Part shown: in pieces, positions 1 through 11,330 of the stretch
Position numbering within the stretch: the stretch's first letter is position 1
How the letters are laid out: the number at the start of each line of letters is the position of its first letter
Source: Mytilus edulis
Lineage: Eukaryota > Mollusca > Bivalvia > Mytilida > Mytilidae
Reading direction: 5' to 3'
Length of the DNA: 64,000 nucleotides
NCBI RefSeq assembly: GCF_963676685.1
Contig: NC_092346.1
Location: 49,009,062-49,073,061, forward strand
Notes under the pieces: generated by a model
The model's database searches: none
Told to the model about the DNA's origin: nothing
Seen by the model: the letters and a program-made list of their open reading frames with translations, nothing else
Made by a program: the position numbers and the translations under genes

Positions 1-4
1 ATTG

Positions 5-112
5 TAAAGTTCGTTTCTGTGTGTGTTGCATTAAAGTGTTTCTGTTGTGTCATTCTTCTCCTCCTATATTTGATGTGTTTCCTTCAGTTTTAGTTTGTAA
101 CCCGGATTATGT
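5..112 (+). repeat. Dispersed repeat R2 fragment
   Basis: Closely matches the sequence lying before each Thr/Pro mini-exon further along (about 34,745-34,855, 35,490-35,585 and 36,222-36,315). Shared landmarks are the TCGTTTCTGTGTGTGTT start and the TTTTAGTTTGTAA end. At least four copies in the window make it interspersed. No coding potential is seen. Confidence 0.6.
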
Positions 113-1176
113 AAATGCAAAAATTATAGTTTAAATCGTAGGATGCCAATCGTTTCAAAACGTAACTATTTGTTTGCAAAAAGCAATACATAGTTACTTC
201 CACATGTTCTAGAAGATTTTCGTTTAGGTTAATGACATCCTTCTTATATATTTTCCGAAATTAATCATAATATGTCTATAAATGTGATACTGGCTGTTAT
301 GTGCTATCTTCGCGCGCTAACGTCGCGTGATTTAATGTGTAAAAGTATGATACAATCGTTTAATGCACAATTGGTTTTGGTAGATAATTGTAACTAATTA
401 CATTTCTCGGGCACGATACTCGGATTATGGAATCAATCAATTGCTATCTTCTGTTTCTGTACATATGTGGTTAAGACTCTTGAAACTCGTATATTCGCCT
501 AGGCCACAGTCCATCGACTCCGTGAATTTAAGTTTTTCAAATTCAACATGTTTACCTCATTAAAAGACAGTAAGTTGTATCATAGTTTAATCACGACATT
601 CGCGTTATCCTGAACGTTTTATAAATCAAACATCTTGGGTTCAATGCAGGATCCTTAATCATTCGTTACTATTCGATATTATTCATGTCATTGATGTTTT
701 ATAAGCATGTTACCATTGATAACAATTAACAGCTCTTCGCATTTTATAGCCGCCTCTACTTGAATATTTCTTTAAGCTAATCTTGTAATTGATGAATAAT
801 TGTGTAAATAAATGTCAATAAACTGGACATGAAATTGCACTGTAAAAGAAGGGCGAAAGATACCAAAGGGACAGTCAATCCTGTGAATCTTCATGTGAAA
901 ATTATGTCGGATCCTAACATTGAAACGGGTCTAGAATAATATATAGGCCAGAATGCATTGTCGAGATGCATCATACATTGGAAGAAATTACTTTACATGA
1001 CATACGAAACATTAATGGTTACATATGAAAAGCGGTTGGCCAAATGATGTCTTCTATATCTAAATGAATTATCGATATTTAAGAATATACCTTTTGAGAA
1101 CGACCAAATTGTTGTCTAATTCTTTAATTTATATGTGCGTCATTATGATAGAAATTCAAGAAATATAATTAACTAC
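113..1176. other. No feature seen; probably intron of the minus-strand gene
   Basis: AT-rich with no convincing exon. If the signal-peptide exon at 1,177-1,219 is real, this is the first part of its first intron. A short repeat-like stretch at about 838-905 resembles the family B Penelope tail (shared AAAGATACCAAAGGGACAGT). Confidence 0.4.
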
Positions 1177-1219
1177 CTGCAAGTGCAATAGCCAGAAGAA
1201 GACGTATCCCGTGAGCCAT
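1177..1219 (-). CDS. First coding exon (signal peptide) of an unidentified secreted protein, partial
   Basis: On the minus strand an ATG at 1,219-1,217 opens MAHGIRLLLAIALA, followed by a phase-1 GTAGTT donor. This is a short basic start plus hydrophobic core, as expected of a signal peptide. A TATAAAA box lies about 36 bp upstream of the ATG on the same strand. A signal exon ending in phase 1 is the same design as exon 1 of the large gene at 25,637. Downstream exons would lie at lower coordinates; none is evident before the window edge, so the product is unknown. A single short exon is limited evidence. Confidence 0.5.
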
Positions 1220-1254
1220 GATGTTGAATGCGATTATGAGAAGAAGATTAATTA

Positions 1255-1261
1255 TTTTATA
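1255..1261 (-). promoter_or_regulatory. TATA box for the minus-strand signal-peptide exon
   Basis: TATAAAA on the minus strand, about 36 bp before the ATG at 1,219. The spacing leaves room only for a very short 5' UTR, as also seen at the large plus-strand gene. Confidence 0.4.
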
Positions 1262-1747
1262 CTGTGTTAACTTTGCCATGTGTTACATTATAATATTGAC
1301 ACAAAATGCTTTGTTTTTGTGTTCATTTCTACTTATTGTGTTATAACATATGTAACTGCACGAGTAAACTTCCGTGTTCTGTAAATTCAACATGAAAATC
1401 AAACCGGATAAAAAAAAGTTACATGCTCTTGTCTGCGTCAAAAATCGTTTTAACATATGTAGGTGATTGTAGTGGTATATAAATTCTAAAGAATGCATAC
1501 TTTTTTCTCATACTTTTTTTCTTTCATCTATTTTGCTGACAGTATTGACATAAGAAGGTGAAATAATATTTGTGTATGATGACAATATTCACAAAATTAA
1601 AAATAAAGTTGAGTTAGATAATTGTATGACCTTTATATATGATAATAACCAAAAGCCCCACTGAATAGTAAACTTTTACTCCGTGTTGACTAAAGTTATG
1701 ATAAAACGACGTAAATAAATATGCCTTACCGAATTGTCACTTATTAC

Positions 1748-1843
1748 CGAGGTTTTACCAACACGAGCAACACGACGGGTACCACACGTGGAGCAGGATC
1801 TGCTTACTCTATCGGAGTACCTAATATCAGCCCGTTTTGGGTA
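1748..1843 (+). mobile_element. Penelope-like element tail fragment (family B)
   Basis: Contains AGCAACACGACGGGTACC and GGAGCAGGATCTGCTTAC, which recur in reverse at about 10,000-10,070 and 39,430-39,500 and directly at 41,045-41,110. At 39.4 kb the block lies downstream of a Penelope-like RT on the same strand, so I read it as that family's 3' tail. The open frame through this stretch is not a gene. Confidence 0.5.
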
Positions 1844-2640
1844 ATGCTCTTATTGCTTATTTTTTACTTGTTTGAGGAGGTACCCAACACTTTAACTAAC
1901 ATTAATTTGGCTTGTTTAACCTTCATAAAATTTGGACAATGTAATTACTTTGACCCTATAAAAATTTCAAAAATTTTGAACCAACCGTTTTGTCAGAAAA
2001 ATTACACTGGTTATATAGCAGTTTGGCAAACACCAATTTTGATCATTGAGAAGCTTTTAATATTCCCTTTACAACACAACGTAATTAAAACATTTCGCTG
2101 ACTTTACAGAGTTATCTCCCTGTAGTGTTAGGTACCATCTTATCTATTGTTATTCCGTTGAGAACTGTTGGATTGTTTTATGTGATATCCATTCAACGTG
2201 GCTCAGTACTTAAACATCCCGTCAATGTGTTTGTATTGTCTTTCATTTTTTGCTGATGTGTTTTAAATATGCGACATTTTGTATTTCTTTGGTTCTCATA
2301 ACGTGATTCTCTACTTTTAAATTATGATATATTTCTTTTATGAGTTACAAAATACGTTGAACTTCAAACGTAAAAATTATTCAATCGCGTAGTGGAATGA
2401 ACTATTTGAGGATTCTCATAAATTGAATATAACTTTTGGACTATTTTAAATCTCGGTCTATTTCTGAAATTATTTCTTACATACTTTTGATTTTTAACCC
2501 TGTATGCTAACATTGCCTATGTAAAATTTTAAAAATGTTTGTATAAACATTGAACGACAAATATATGTGACGTTTAAAATTTTCTGACGTCAGACACGCG
2601 AATCAATGAATGTGTTTGTAGTTTGTATGTCCTGTTAAAT
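1844..2640. other. No feature seen
   Basis: AT-rich non-coding DNA with no recognisable coding, RNA or repeat structure. Confidence 0.4.
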
Positions 2641-2659
2641 TGTTCCTTTTAAAATTGTT

Positions 2660-2760
2660 ACACAATGATGACTGCTGTACCCATATTTTGACTATTTTAT
2701 TTATTATGTCTGTTTAGTTCCCGCATCATTGTAAATAGGCGTTTTTCAATAAAAAAAAAA
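2660..2760 (+). repeat. Dispersed repeat R1, 5' part, ending at an A-run
   Basis: Matches the first part of R1 (landmarks TGACTGCTGTACCC, TATGTCTGTTTAGTTC, CATCATTGT) as seen at 38,764, 58,230 and 62,950. It ends in TTTTTCAATAAAAAAAAAA. Confidence 0.5.
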
Positions 2761-2851
2761 GTACTTTCTTGTCCCAGCCACTTTTAAAACAATGAGTTTG
2801 ATTTTTGCAAGTAATGTTTTTGTGCAGTCAGTACATTGAGTTATATTTAAC

Positions 2852-3780
2852 ATTTTAAAGCAAAGAAACAGTTTTTATAGACAGATTGATAAAATATTGA
2901 TTCGTGAATGGTCCAAAACAACCAAAAGGGCATGTCCCTAGACCGCCTGTTCAACATTCATACTGTAAAATATCGTAAGAAAATGAATTACTTTTTTACT
3001 TAATATAAGTTCTTTAATAATTCAAAAGTATGCTTAGAGTCAACATATTTTAATAAACAGCTTTTAACATAGGATTTTTAATTTCAGAAGGTGTGTCCCT
3101 GACAAAATGTCCACTACGATGTCATTAAAATTTGCTAATAAATCAATGTAATTTTTGTTTGCAAGAGATATAAACATTAGGGTCTTACAAAAGAGGAGAT
3201 GCTTCCATCTGGTCTTAAAACTATGAAAAAAATATCAGTGTACAGCTTAATACATGCTTTGATGAATACAGTCAGTCATGTTACTTTTGCAATATAGGGG
3301 TTTTGGGGGAAAAATAACACATGTGAATATGTCCCCTACGAAACGGTCACCTTCGAAACAAGTATGGGAGAAAAACGTTTCGTAGAGGACACGGTTTTGT
3401 CAACTATGAAACGCATAAAAATTTCCACTACGTAACATGAGTTGTACCTTCATATGTGAAGTACTGTCTTATCTTTTTAGATAAAAAATGGTTCTCCAAT
3501 TAAGAAAAAAATATTTTTTTTCTAAAATATAAGGTAAACAAACTGGAATGTCAATAGAAAACATTTAAAATTGCAAAAATATGTGTGTTTAGAAGCAGTT
3601 TCGTAGGGGAAAAAAGTACTTTTGAATTATTAAAGAACTTATATTAGGTACAAATAATATTTATTTTTTCATTTTTTTACCATATTTTAGAGTATGAATG
3701 TTGAACAGGCGGTCTAGGGACATGCCATTTTTGGTTCTTTTATCAATCTCTCTAAAAAAAAAAAAATCTTTGCTTAAAAT
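2852..3780. mobile_element. Fold-back (inverted-repeat) element, ~930 bp
   Basis: The left arm at about 2,852-3,029 is the imperfect reverse complement of the right arm at about 3,617-3,780. Both arms share the core GGCATGTCCCTAGACCGCCT followed by TGTTCAACATTCATACT, and both end inward at a TTCAAAAGTA motif. The ~590-bp centre has several CCCCTACGAAACG-like words but no ORF. This is the structure of a non-autonomous DNA transposon or fold-back element. I cannot see an unambiguous target-site duplication and do not know the superfamily. Confidence 0.65.
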
Positions 3781-3979
3781 TTTTAAAAGTCCCCTACGAA
3801 ACAATACACAAATTATGAAAATAATATCATTTTAAAGAGTATTTTAGATTGCACTTTTTGTTTACGTCCAGGCCTATATTAGAGGTATTCAAAAAACCTC
3901 TAGAAATTTAATAGTAGACAAGTTGATTTTTCAATTTTGTTTAGGTCTGAAAGGAACGCTTTTATTGAAAATCGCCCAA

Positions 3980-4202
3980 ATATAACGGAATTTGATGAGA
4001 CTGTCATCAAAGTGAGAGAGTTAGCGCTATAAAACCAGGTTTAATCCACCATTTTCTACATTTGAAAATGCCTGTACCAAGTCATAACAGTTCTTGTTCA
4101 TTCGTTTTTTTATGTGTTTTGTTATTTGATTTTGCCATGTGATTATCGACTTTCCGATTAGATTTTCCTCTAAGTTCAGTATTTTTGTGATTTTTACTTT
4201 TT
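3980..4202 (+). repeat. Dispersed repeat R1
   Basis: Copy of the most frequent interspersed repeat here. Landmarks in order: GCGCTATAAAACCAGGTT, AATCCACCATTTTCTACA, CCTGTACCAAGTCA, CATTCGTTT, TTTTGCCATGTGATTA, CAGTATTTTTGTGATTTT. Other copies: 38,854, 41,189, 47,005, 58,318 and 62,939 (plus), with minus fragments at about 4,376-4,468 and 32,335-32,445. It has no ORF and I recall it as abundant in mussel DNA. Confidence 0.7.
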
Positions 4203-4517
4203 TGTATAGACATTAGTTTTAAAAATGTTCTACAACTAATGCTCATGCGGTATAATGATTTAAACGAACAAAAAATATGAACCAACAAGATAAGTCGATA
4301 CACTCAATACCGATAAACTCAATACCTTTGATTATGCATAGAAAGTCAAGTAGGAAAAATACTGAACTCCTATGAAAACGGAAAGTCCTCCATTAAATGC
4401 TAAATCAAATGCTCAAACACACCCATGGAATGAAAAACAACTGTCTTATTCTTGAATTGGTACATGCAATTGCATATCACTATCATTTCATTATCACTGA
4501 ACTAGTATATATTTGTT

Positions 4518-4668
4518 TAGGGGCCAGCTGAAGGACGCCTCCGGGTGCCGGAATTTCTCGTTGCATTGAAGACCTGTTGGTGACCTTCTGCTGTTGTCTG
4601 CTCTATAGTCGGATTGTTGTCTCTTTGGCACATTCCCCATTTCCATTCACAATTTTATTTCAATATTT
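4518..4668 (+). mobile_element. Penelope-like element 3' tail, 5'-truncated (family A)
   Basis: Matches in the plus orientation the terminal tail of the minus-strand element ending at 5,318. Landmarks: GGGGCCAGCTGAAGGACGCC, GAAGACCTGTTGGTGACCTT, GACACATTCCC-like word, CAATTTTATTT. Only the last ~150 bp is present, a 5'-truncated insertion. Confidence 0.6.
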
Positions 4669-5317
4669 AAAGAAGCGTAGATTCAACCCTGTTTTATTTT
4701 AAAAACCAATGATTTGTATGGCAGTCGTATACGATTTTAACAACGTGTGAGTAAATCAAACAGACATAATAGGTAACACTTTATTGGTACAGCAGTTCAT
4801 ATTGTGCTATAATAGTGATGCCTTTAAAAACAACTATGTCAATTATGAAAAACAAAACTGACAATTGACATTCTATGGGCAAATGGCATCTGCAAAAATG
4901 AAACTAAAAAAGACAAAAATACCCCAAAAACATAATTACTACAGCACAATAGCAGGATGTATAAATACCGAGCCACGTCAAAAGGACATTACAAAAACAA
5001 TGAACTAAACAATAAAGGTAAAAAATATACAATAAAAAAACAATAACACTATGACACTCTTAAAATCATCAAAGTCATGGTAGTTTCCGCTGACCTTATT
5101 CTTTTTTCACAAAAAGGACGTTGACGTAAACCTAGTTTATAAACTTTCTGCTCAGACTCTGTTGATGTTTCATAAAACCTGAGTAGCAGTTATAAGCTCC
5201 TGAATACCAAAAATGAGTTCGGACATGTTAATCCCATATGCATTTAAACGTGTTTCTAAATACCAAAAATGTAATAGTAACATAAAGGAATATACATTAT
5301 AAAGCAGTTAAATAAAA
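4669..5317. other. No feature seen
   Basis: AT-rich sequence between a solo Penelope tail and a longer element. No coding or structural signal recognised. Confidence 0.35.
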
Positions 5318-5959
5318 TTGAGAATGGAAATTGGGAATGTGTCAAAGAGACAACAACCCGACCAAATACAAAAACAACAGCAGAAGGTCACCTACAGGTC
5401 TTCAATGTAGCGAGAAAATTCCCGCACCCCGAGGCGTCCTTCAGCTGGCCCCTAAACAAATATATACTAGTTCAGTGATAATGAACGCCATACTAATTTC
5501 CAAATTGTACACAAGAAACTAAAATTGAAATAATACAAGACTAAAAAAGGCCAGAGGCTCCTGACTTAGGACAGGCGCAAAAATGTGGCGGGGTTAAACA
5601 TGTTTGTGAGATCTAAGCCCTCCCCCTATACCTCTAACCAATGTAGAAAAGTAAACGCATAACAATACGCACATTAAAATTCAGTTCAAGAGAAGTCCGA
5701 GTCTGATGTCAGAAGATGTAACCAATAAACAAAATGACAATAATAAATAAATAACAACAGACTACTAGCAGTTAACTGATATGCCAGCTCCAGACTTCAA
5801 TTAAACTGACTGAAAGATTATGATTTCATCATATGAACATCAGGCACAATCCTTCACGTTAGAGGTTTAGTATTATACCATCATAACATATATGAGAAGA
5901 ACATAACCCGTGTCATGCCAATAACTGTTTTTAGAATAAATGTGTTTAGTTCCGATGCA

Positions 5960-8134
5960 AAGACCTTATAAGTGACTCAATATTATCGCCAAAATATGCA
6001 ATCTTTAATGACTTGACAACAGTATCGTAATTATATCCCTTCTTGATAAGTCTATTCAAAGGTTTTGTTAGTTTCTGAGGTGAATACTGACACCGTTGTG
6101 CTTTATAAAGAATATTTCCATAACAAATTGGATGTGAAATACCTGAACGTATAAGAAGTCTGCATGTTGAGCTTTATTTACGAATGATGTCCTTATACCG
6201 ATGATAAAATTTAGTAAATGTTTTGACTAGTTTGTGATATTGAAAACCCTGGTGTAATAATTTTTCAGTAATACATAAATTTCTCTCGTTAAAATCTTAA
6301 ACATTGTTACATACACGAGCGAATCGCACAAGTTGAGATACATAAACACCGTAAGATGGTGACAAGGGAACGTCACCATCTAAAAATGGATTATTAACGA
6401 TAGGAAATGAAAAATCATCCCTTTTATCATAAATTTTAGTATTCAGCTTTCCGTTAGTGATATAGATATCAATATCGAAGAAAGGGCAGTGGTCATTGTT
6501 AGTATTAGCTTTATTTAAAGTAAGTTCAACAGGATAAATTTCATTAATATACATACTGAAGTCGTCATTATTGAGAGCCAAAATATCATCCAAATATCAA
6601 AAAGTATTATTAAATTTGTTTATCAGATGTTGTTTCGATGGGTCTTTGCTTATTTTTGTCATAAATTGTAACTCATAACAATATAAAAACAGGCCCGTAA
6701 TCAGTGGTGCACAGTTAGTCCCCATTGGAATTCCGATAATCTGACGATATACGGAATCCCCAAAGTGAACAGAAAAGTTATCTAGTAAAAATTCAAGGGC
6801 ATATATAGTATCAAAGCATGTCCAATTAACATAGTTTTTTTGTTTATTGCTACTAAAAAATGACCTAAAAGAGTTTGAACATATATATTTACATTCTGAT
6901 TTTCTAAATACCCATTTAATAATTAGGTGTGTGAATATTTTCTTAATGAGAATGTGAGGCAGTGTGGTATACAGGGTAGAAAAATCAAAACTTTGAACAG
7001 ATTCAAAATCACCAATATAAGCATGCAATTTATCAAGTACTTCCAACGAGTTCTTGACACTTCAAAAGTAATTTATTCCACTATTTTCGAAGGATTTATT
7101 TGAACAATTTATTATCAGGTTTTTAATTGTACCAAGTGTGCTGGTAAGAAGAATAGACAATTTAGTAGTTGAACAATGGCTTGAAGACGAAATAAATCTA
7201 TATTTGTAAAGGGTTTTGTGTAGCTTCGGAAGCCAATACATAGTTGGGACTTTCATTGTATTTGGCTCTGATTGTAAAGCGGTAGCTAAAAGTTTATGTT
7301 TGTTTTCTGAAAATGAATTCAGTTGGAATTTTGTTGGATTGGTGATCTCCTTTTTCAGAACCTCAATGTAAAATTTACGTCAAACAATAATAATATTATT
7401 AGCAGCTTTATCGGCCGGGGCAAAAACAAATTCCTTGGCTAGTTCTTTTAGTTTATGTTTGATACGAGAAATAGGTCTATTGTGGTTATTGTTAATAGTA
7501 AAATGTTCTTTAAAATGTTGAATACGTAAATCAACTATCTTCATTACTGAATTAAAAAAAGAGTCCAAAGATTTTTGTCAGCTTTTTCCCGTTTTATCCA
7601 TTTCATACAGTAAGTGTGGAGTGAGTCGTGGATGATATTACGACACCCATTCCAATTAATAATTGACGGGGGACGATACTTTGGTCCTTTACTGAGGAAT
7701 GATTTTAACTCTCGGTCTTGAACGATGTTAAGATCTCCTGTTATAACATGGGAAATGGGTCCATAAATATATTCGGAATTACTGCAATTACATGAAGTAG
7801 GTGTATTTTCACTGATATTAACATCTTTACACAATTGACTTTAATTAAAAACAAATTACCGGGTAGATTTCTTGTAAATATAAAAAATAAGAGGTAGCTC
7901 AGTATTGTCAAAATATCCAGGAATTTGTTCTTTAACAGAATGGTCGTTAAATATACCGGCAATATTTACAAAATCAAAGCCTTTATTGACATACTTAATT
8001 TTAATAAAATGTTTTTTATGATCTTCAGGGCGATCAATTTTGGGAAATAATTTAGAATAACAATATGCCATGATAATTTGAACAATTTCATACTTAGGAC
8101 TGCTATATGAAATTGTGTTGCAATCCTCCAACAT
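5960..8134 (-). pseudogene. Penelope-like reverse transcriptase, broken
   Basis: Pieces in order: a pre-RT linker with FIKIKYVNKGFDFVNIAGIF and VITGDLNIVQD; the family hallmark YWLPKLHKTLYKYRFIS near 7,230; SFDFSTLYTTLPH near 6,980; GIPMGTNCAPL near 6,720; and the catalytic YLDD at about 6,594-6,583. A TGA sits directly before YLDD where Arg is usual (CGA to TGA), and further stops and frameshifts lie near 7,060, 7,380 and 7,550. C-terminal coding (LNERNLCITEKLLHQGFQYH, then KPLNRLIKKGYNYD) continues to about 5,960. Reaction when intact: target-primed reverse transcription of element RNA. Confidence 0.8.
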
Positions 8135-8235
8135 TTTATTTAACTTATTAACCGATAACGAACAGAGTTTTGTTAACAGATAATGTCTGCCGTTGTTTTT
8201 TGAAATAGAAATTAGGTCCGAAATATTGGTATGAT

Positions 8236-8710
8236 TGGCCCGAAATTTTTTTTATTGCGATTTGTTCTACGACCGTGAGAACGGTTTTTACGAACAGTTT
8301 TAGAAACTATATCCAAAATGTTAACGGAATTGGTTCTAGATATATTACCAATTCCCATGATATTATCATTTTGACCGAGAGGGTAAACTGTCTGTAATTT
8401 TTTAATCCAATATAATTCAATTATTTTCCGTGATCGTACAAACTTTGAATGCGATTCACCAGGCTGCTTATTTACTTCTTCTAAAGGTTGAACTGCTAAA
8501 TATTTAAAAGGATGATTGTGCTTCTTAAGGTGTTGGTAAATGATACTTTTGAATTTATTTGGTCTTTTAAAACGATACAGATGTTCTTGAGTGCGTTTAG
8601 ATAAATATCGTCCAGTTTCTTCTACGTACTGAATACCACACCCCGGTTTGTTTCATGTGAGTAAATAAATAATACTGTTTGTTTTTCAAGTTATATCAGT
8701 TTTAAAATTT
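8236..8710 (-). pseudogene. GIY-YIG-like endonuclease domain of the Penelope element, broken
   Basis: The minus strand reads a Cys-spaced segment leading into CGIQYVEETGRYLSKR and then TQEHLYRFKRP, the GIY-YIG core with its conserved Arg. A basic C-terminus (KTVRKNRSHGRRTNRNKKN) follows, just before the RT linker. Two TGA codons at 8,688-8,686 and 8,655-8,653 stand where the family has Cys of a zinc-binding knuckle (ITx and LLTx contexts), so the metal site is lost. In an active element this domain would nick the target. Confidence 0.65.
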
Positions 8711-8945
8711 AAAGAAAATGTGCGACCATTAAACGTGGACCTTACCGTATTGTTGGTGGAAAGACGGGGACATGTAAATCATTTTTTTTGGCATGACACT
8801 TATCGATTGAAGGGTAACCACGATTTTTATTGTTAAAAATGTTAGCGATGGTAGTATTTTCAGATAACCGATTTTGAAGATTGAGACGTGTAGATCCCCT
8901 TTGAACAAGTTTAGTATTTAGTATTTTTCCATTTATAAGCTTCAT

Positions 8946-9786
8946 AATTGTTTTGTTAGTGAATTATATAATACAGGAGCAAAGATTGGCGTCCAGACAA
9001 TGAACCAGCATACAATAATTTAAGCTATGTAAAATTGATAAATTTGTTCGGCTAAAAATGTCAAACGCTATCAGTATTTATTACCCGAAAAAGATAGGGT
9101 ATATCAGGGCAGGACTGATGGCTGACTAAATAGTAGAATGGGGCTGAATATTGAAATACTACTTTTTGATAAATATTCCTAAAGTAATGAACTAGAGCAG
9201 TTTTCGCTCGGACACACACTCCATAATCTAGTATATTATAAAAGCATAAAGTGTCGAATTCGTCCACTGTTATGTTTTCCAAAGGAAGTATTTTTCCTTT
9301 TCGACCAAAAACCTGTTTTGTTTTAAATTATAAGCATGAGCCGTTTGTTGATATTTTTATATAATTTCTGTTTTAAATAAATTATCTATAAATTTGTCAA
9401 TTCCTTTTGATACAAATAACTCATATTTATCAATAATCACTTTTTGCTAGTTATATATCAAATTTGTGAACATACGCGTTTTAAATTCGTCTCCGCGTGC
9501 ATTTATTTAATTTGCCACTGGCCATCATCCATTATCATCATTTATTTTACAGTAACTTTATAGTTGCTAAAACGTCTTTAATTTCCACACAATAGGACAG
9601 GTGATAAATGTAAAGAAACACGTGTTCCTGTACATGTTTTGATACCTGTGACGATAAATAAAATGAAATCATATGTGCCTGTTGTGATATCTCCGACAAA
9701 TAGTTCTTGAATATACTCCGATTTGTTTAGTAATTGGGATGTTTTGAGCTTATTTATCTGTTTATTCATCTATATATTACAAACAA
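8946..9786. other. No assignable feature; possible 5' region of the Penelope element
   Basis: A 73-codon minus-strand open frame at 9,061-9,282 has no recognisable domain. The stretch may be 5' leader of the element to its left or unrelated sequence. Confidence 0.3.
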
Positions 9787-10330
9787 AATGATAATAGAGA
9801 TAGGGAATGTGTCAACGAGAGACACCAACCCTACCTAACATTGAAAAAGAGCGAAAGTACCAGAGGGACAGTCAAACTTATAGATCGAAATTAACTGACA
9901 ACACCATGGCTAACAAAGATAAAGACAAACAGACAAATAATAGTACTCAAGACACAACATAGGAAACTAAAGACTAAGCAACACGAACCCCACTAAAAAC
10001 TCGGTGATACCTCAGGTGCTTCGGAAGGGTAAGCAGATCCTGCTCCACATGTGTTACCCCTGTGTTGCTCAAACCCGTTAAATAGTCTAATTCGTTAATT
10101 TACATTCGTGAACAGGTAAAATTATTATCTGTGAAAGGGTTGTTCCATAACAGTCCATAGCCAAAAATGAGTCTTCAATACAGCAAAAAAAACTTTACCT
10201 GGAATTTGATGCTGGTCCCTTAACAAAAATGTGTACTAAAAGTGAAAAAAAAACTTAGAAACGTATAAATGAACCAAAAACAAACAGAAAACAAACAAGA
10301 ATACCAAAAACCAGAGGCTCTTGACTTGAG
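9787..10330 (-). mobile_element. Penelope-like element tail (family B, with family A-like piece)
   Basis: Reverse-oriented tail with the same landmarks as the region downstream of the RT at 39.2-39.55 kb: AGTACCAGAGGGACAGTCAA, CCATGGCTAA, GGTGCTTCGGAAGGGTAAGC and CAGATCCTGCTCCACATG. Near 10,290-10,325 it carries CCAGAGGCTCTTGACTTG, typical of family A tails. No RT coding remains. Confidence 0.55.
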
Positions 10331-11330
10331 ATTATGTTCATTTGTTATGTTTTGATTTATCTGTGTACTTTTGGGTTGCTGTTGCATTAATGACTATATC
10401 TTTATCTCTTTTTTTCAAATCCAAATGATTTTCTTTGGTTCAAAAACATCAACATCTCTAGACCTCTTATATTGACAATATACCCTTCCTAAAGTGTTAC
10501 GTTCGTTTGGCTATTCGGTTGTATAAATACACAGTTTCACGTTACAATAATAAAGTTGAACCATTACTGAAATTGGAAGTTAAGCTAAATCCCCCTTTTT
10601 TTGTCGACAGTAGACGAATGCCAAAAACAAAACGACATGAGTTTAAAATCAATAACGAACACAATACGTAAATGAGATTTGGATTGAGTTTGTAAAATAA
10701 TGCATATTGCTGCAACAATTAAATGAAAGGTTTGTATTTCCACTCAAATTCCATATGGTTATTAACCAGGTATATCAAATCAATCAAATGCTCTTTGCTT
10801 CCCTTCTGGCTGTTTCCTCCGATTCTATTTTAAATCCAATGGTTCTAAGAGGACGTGTCTAATTAATCGTTTCCGGTAAGGTTTACAGCTTTTACATTAA
10901 TGCTAGCAAGACAAATCTTTGTTTGGCTTGCTTGCTTTGTTTGTATCAAGGTTTGCTCAAGCATGGCAATTAAGATAGGCGGGGCTTCAGCCTGTATACA
11001 TCATACTTAAATTTAATATTTTTATGACATTGACCTGCATAAACTCCGATTAATTTTTTTTTACCACGGACGAAAAACATATCAAACTATAAGTTCAGTA
11101 ATTGTTATTTCCATGTCTGCCCTTCCATTATGTGACTCAAGAAAAAAAATCAAAAAATGGGTAACAATTGTATCGAAAAGAGAAAATCAAGTGCACCTTT
11201 TTATGTTAGGTTGTGTTTGAGATAAATATTTTGTCTTGAAAACGTACATAGCAAGAGTATTTGATACATCATCTCGCTTCATATTCTATCATTTTTATAA
11301 AGCACAGCTACAGGTTGACTATATAACATA
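10331..11330. other. No feature seen
   Basis: Non-coding AT-rich DNA. The piece at 10,560-10,680 is not repeated elsewhere in this window as far as I can see. Confidence 0.35.

Larger units (their letters stand above)
5318..8945 (-). mobile_element. Penelope-like retroelement with N-terminal GIY-YIG (Naiad-type), decayed
   Basis: Reading right to left: an N-terminal segment (about 8,945-8,742), a Cys-rich GIY-YIG-like nuclease (8,710-8,236), a linker typical of these elements (8,134-7,544), the RT (7,256-5,960), then a non-coding tail to 5,318. In most Penelope elements the GIY-YIG nuclease follows the RT. Here it precedes it, as described for the permuted Naiad/Chlamys group in invertebrates and green algae. 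Stops and frameshifts in every domain make it non-functional. Tail copies occur at 4,518, 17,157, 24,031 and 56,125. Confidence 0.75.

Noticed and set aside
1721..2101. 126-codon plus-strand ORF
   Set aside because: Its first third is a Penelope tail fragment and the rest lacks any protein-like pattern.
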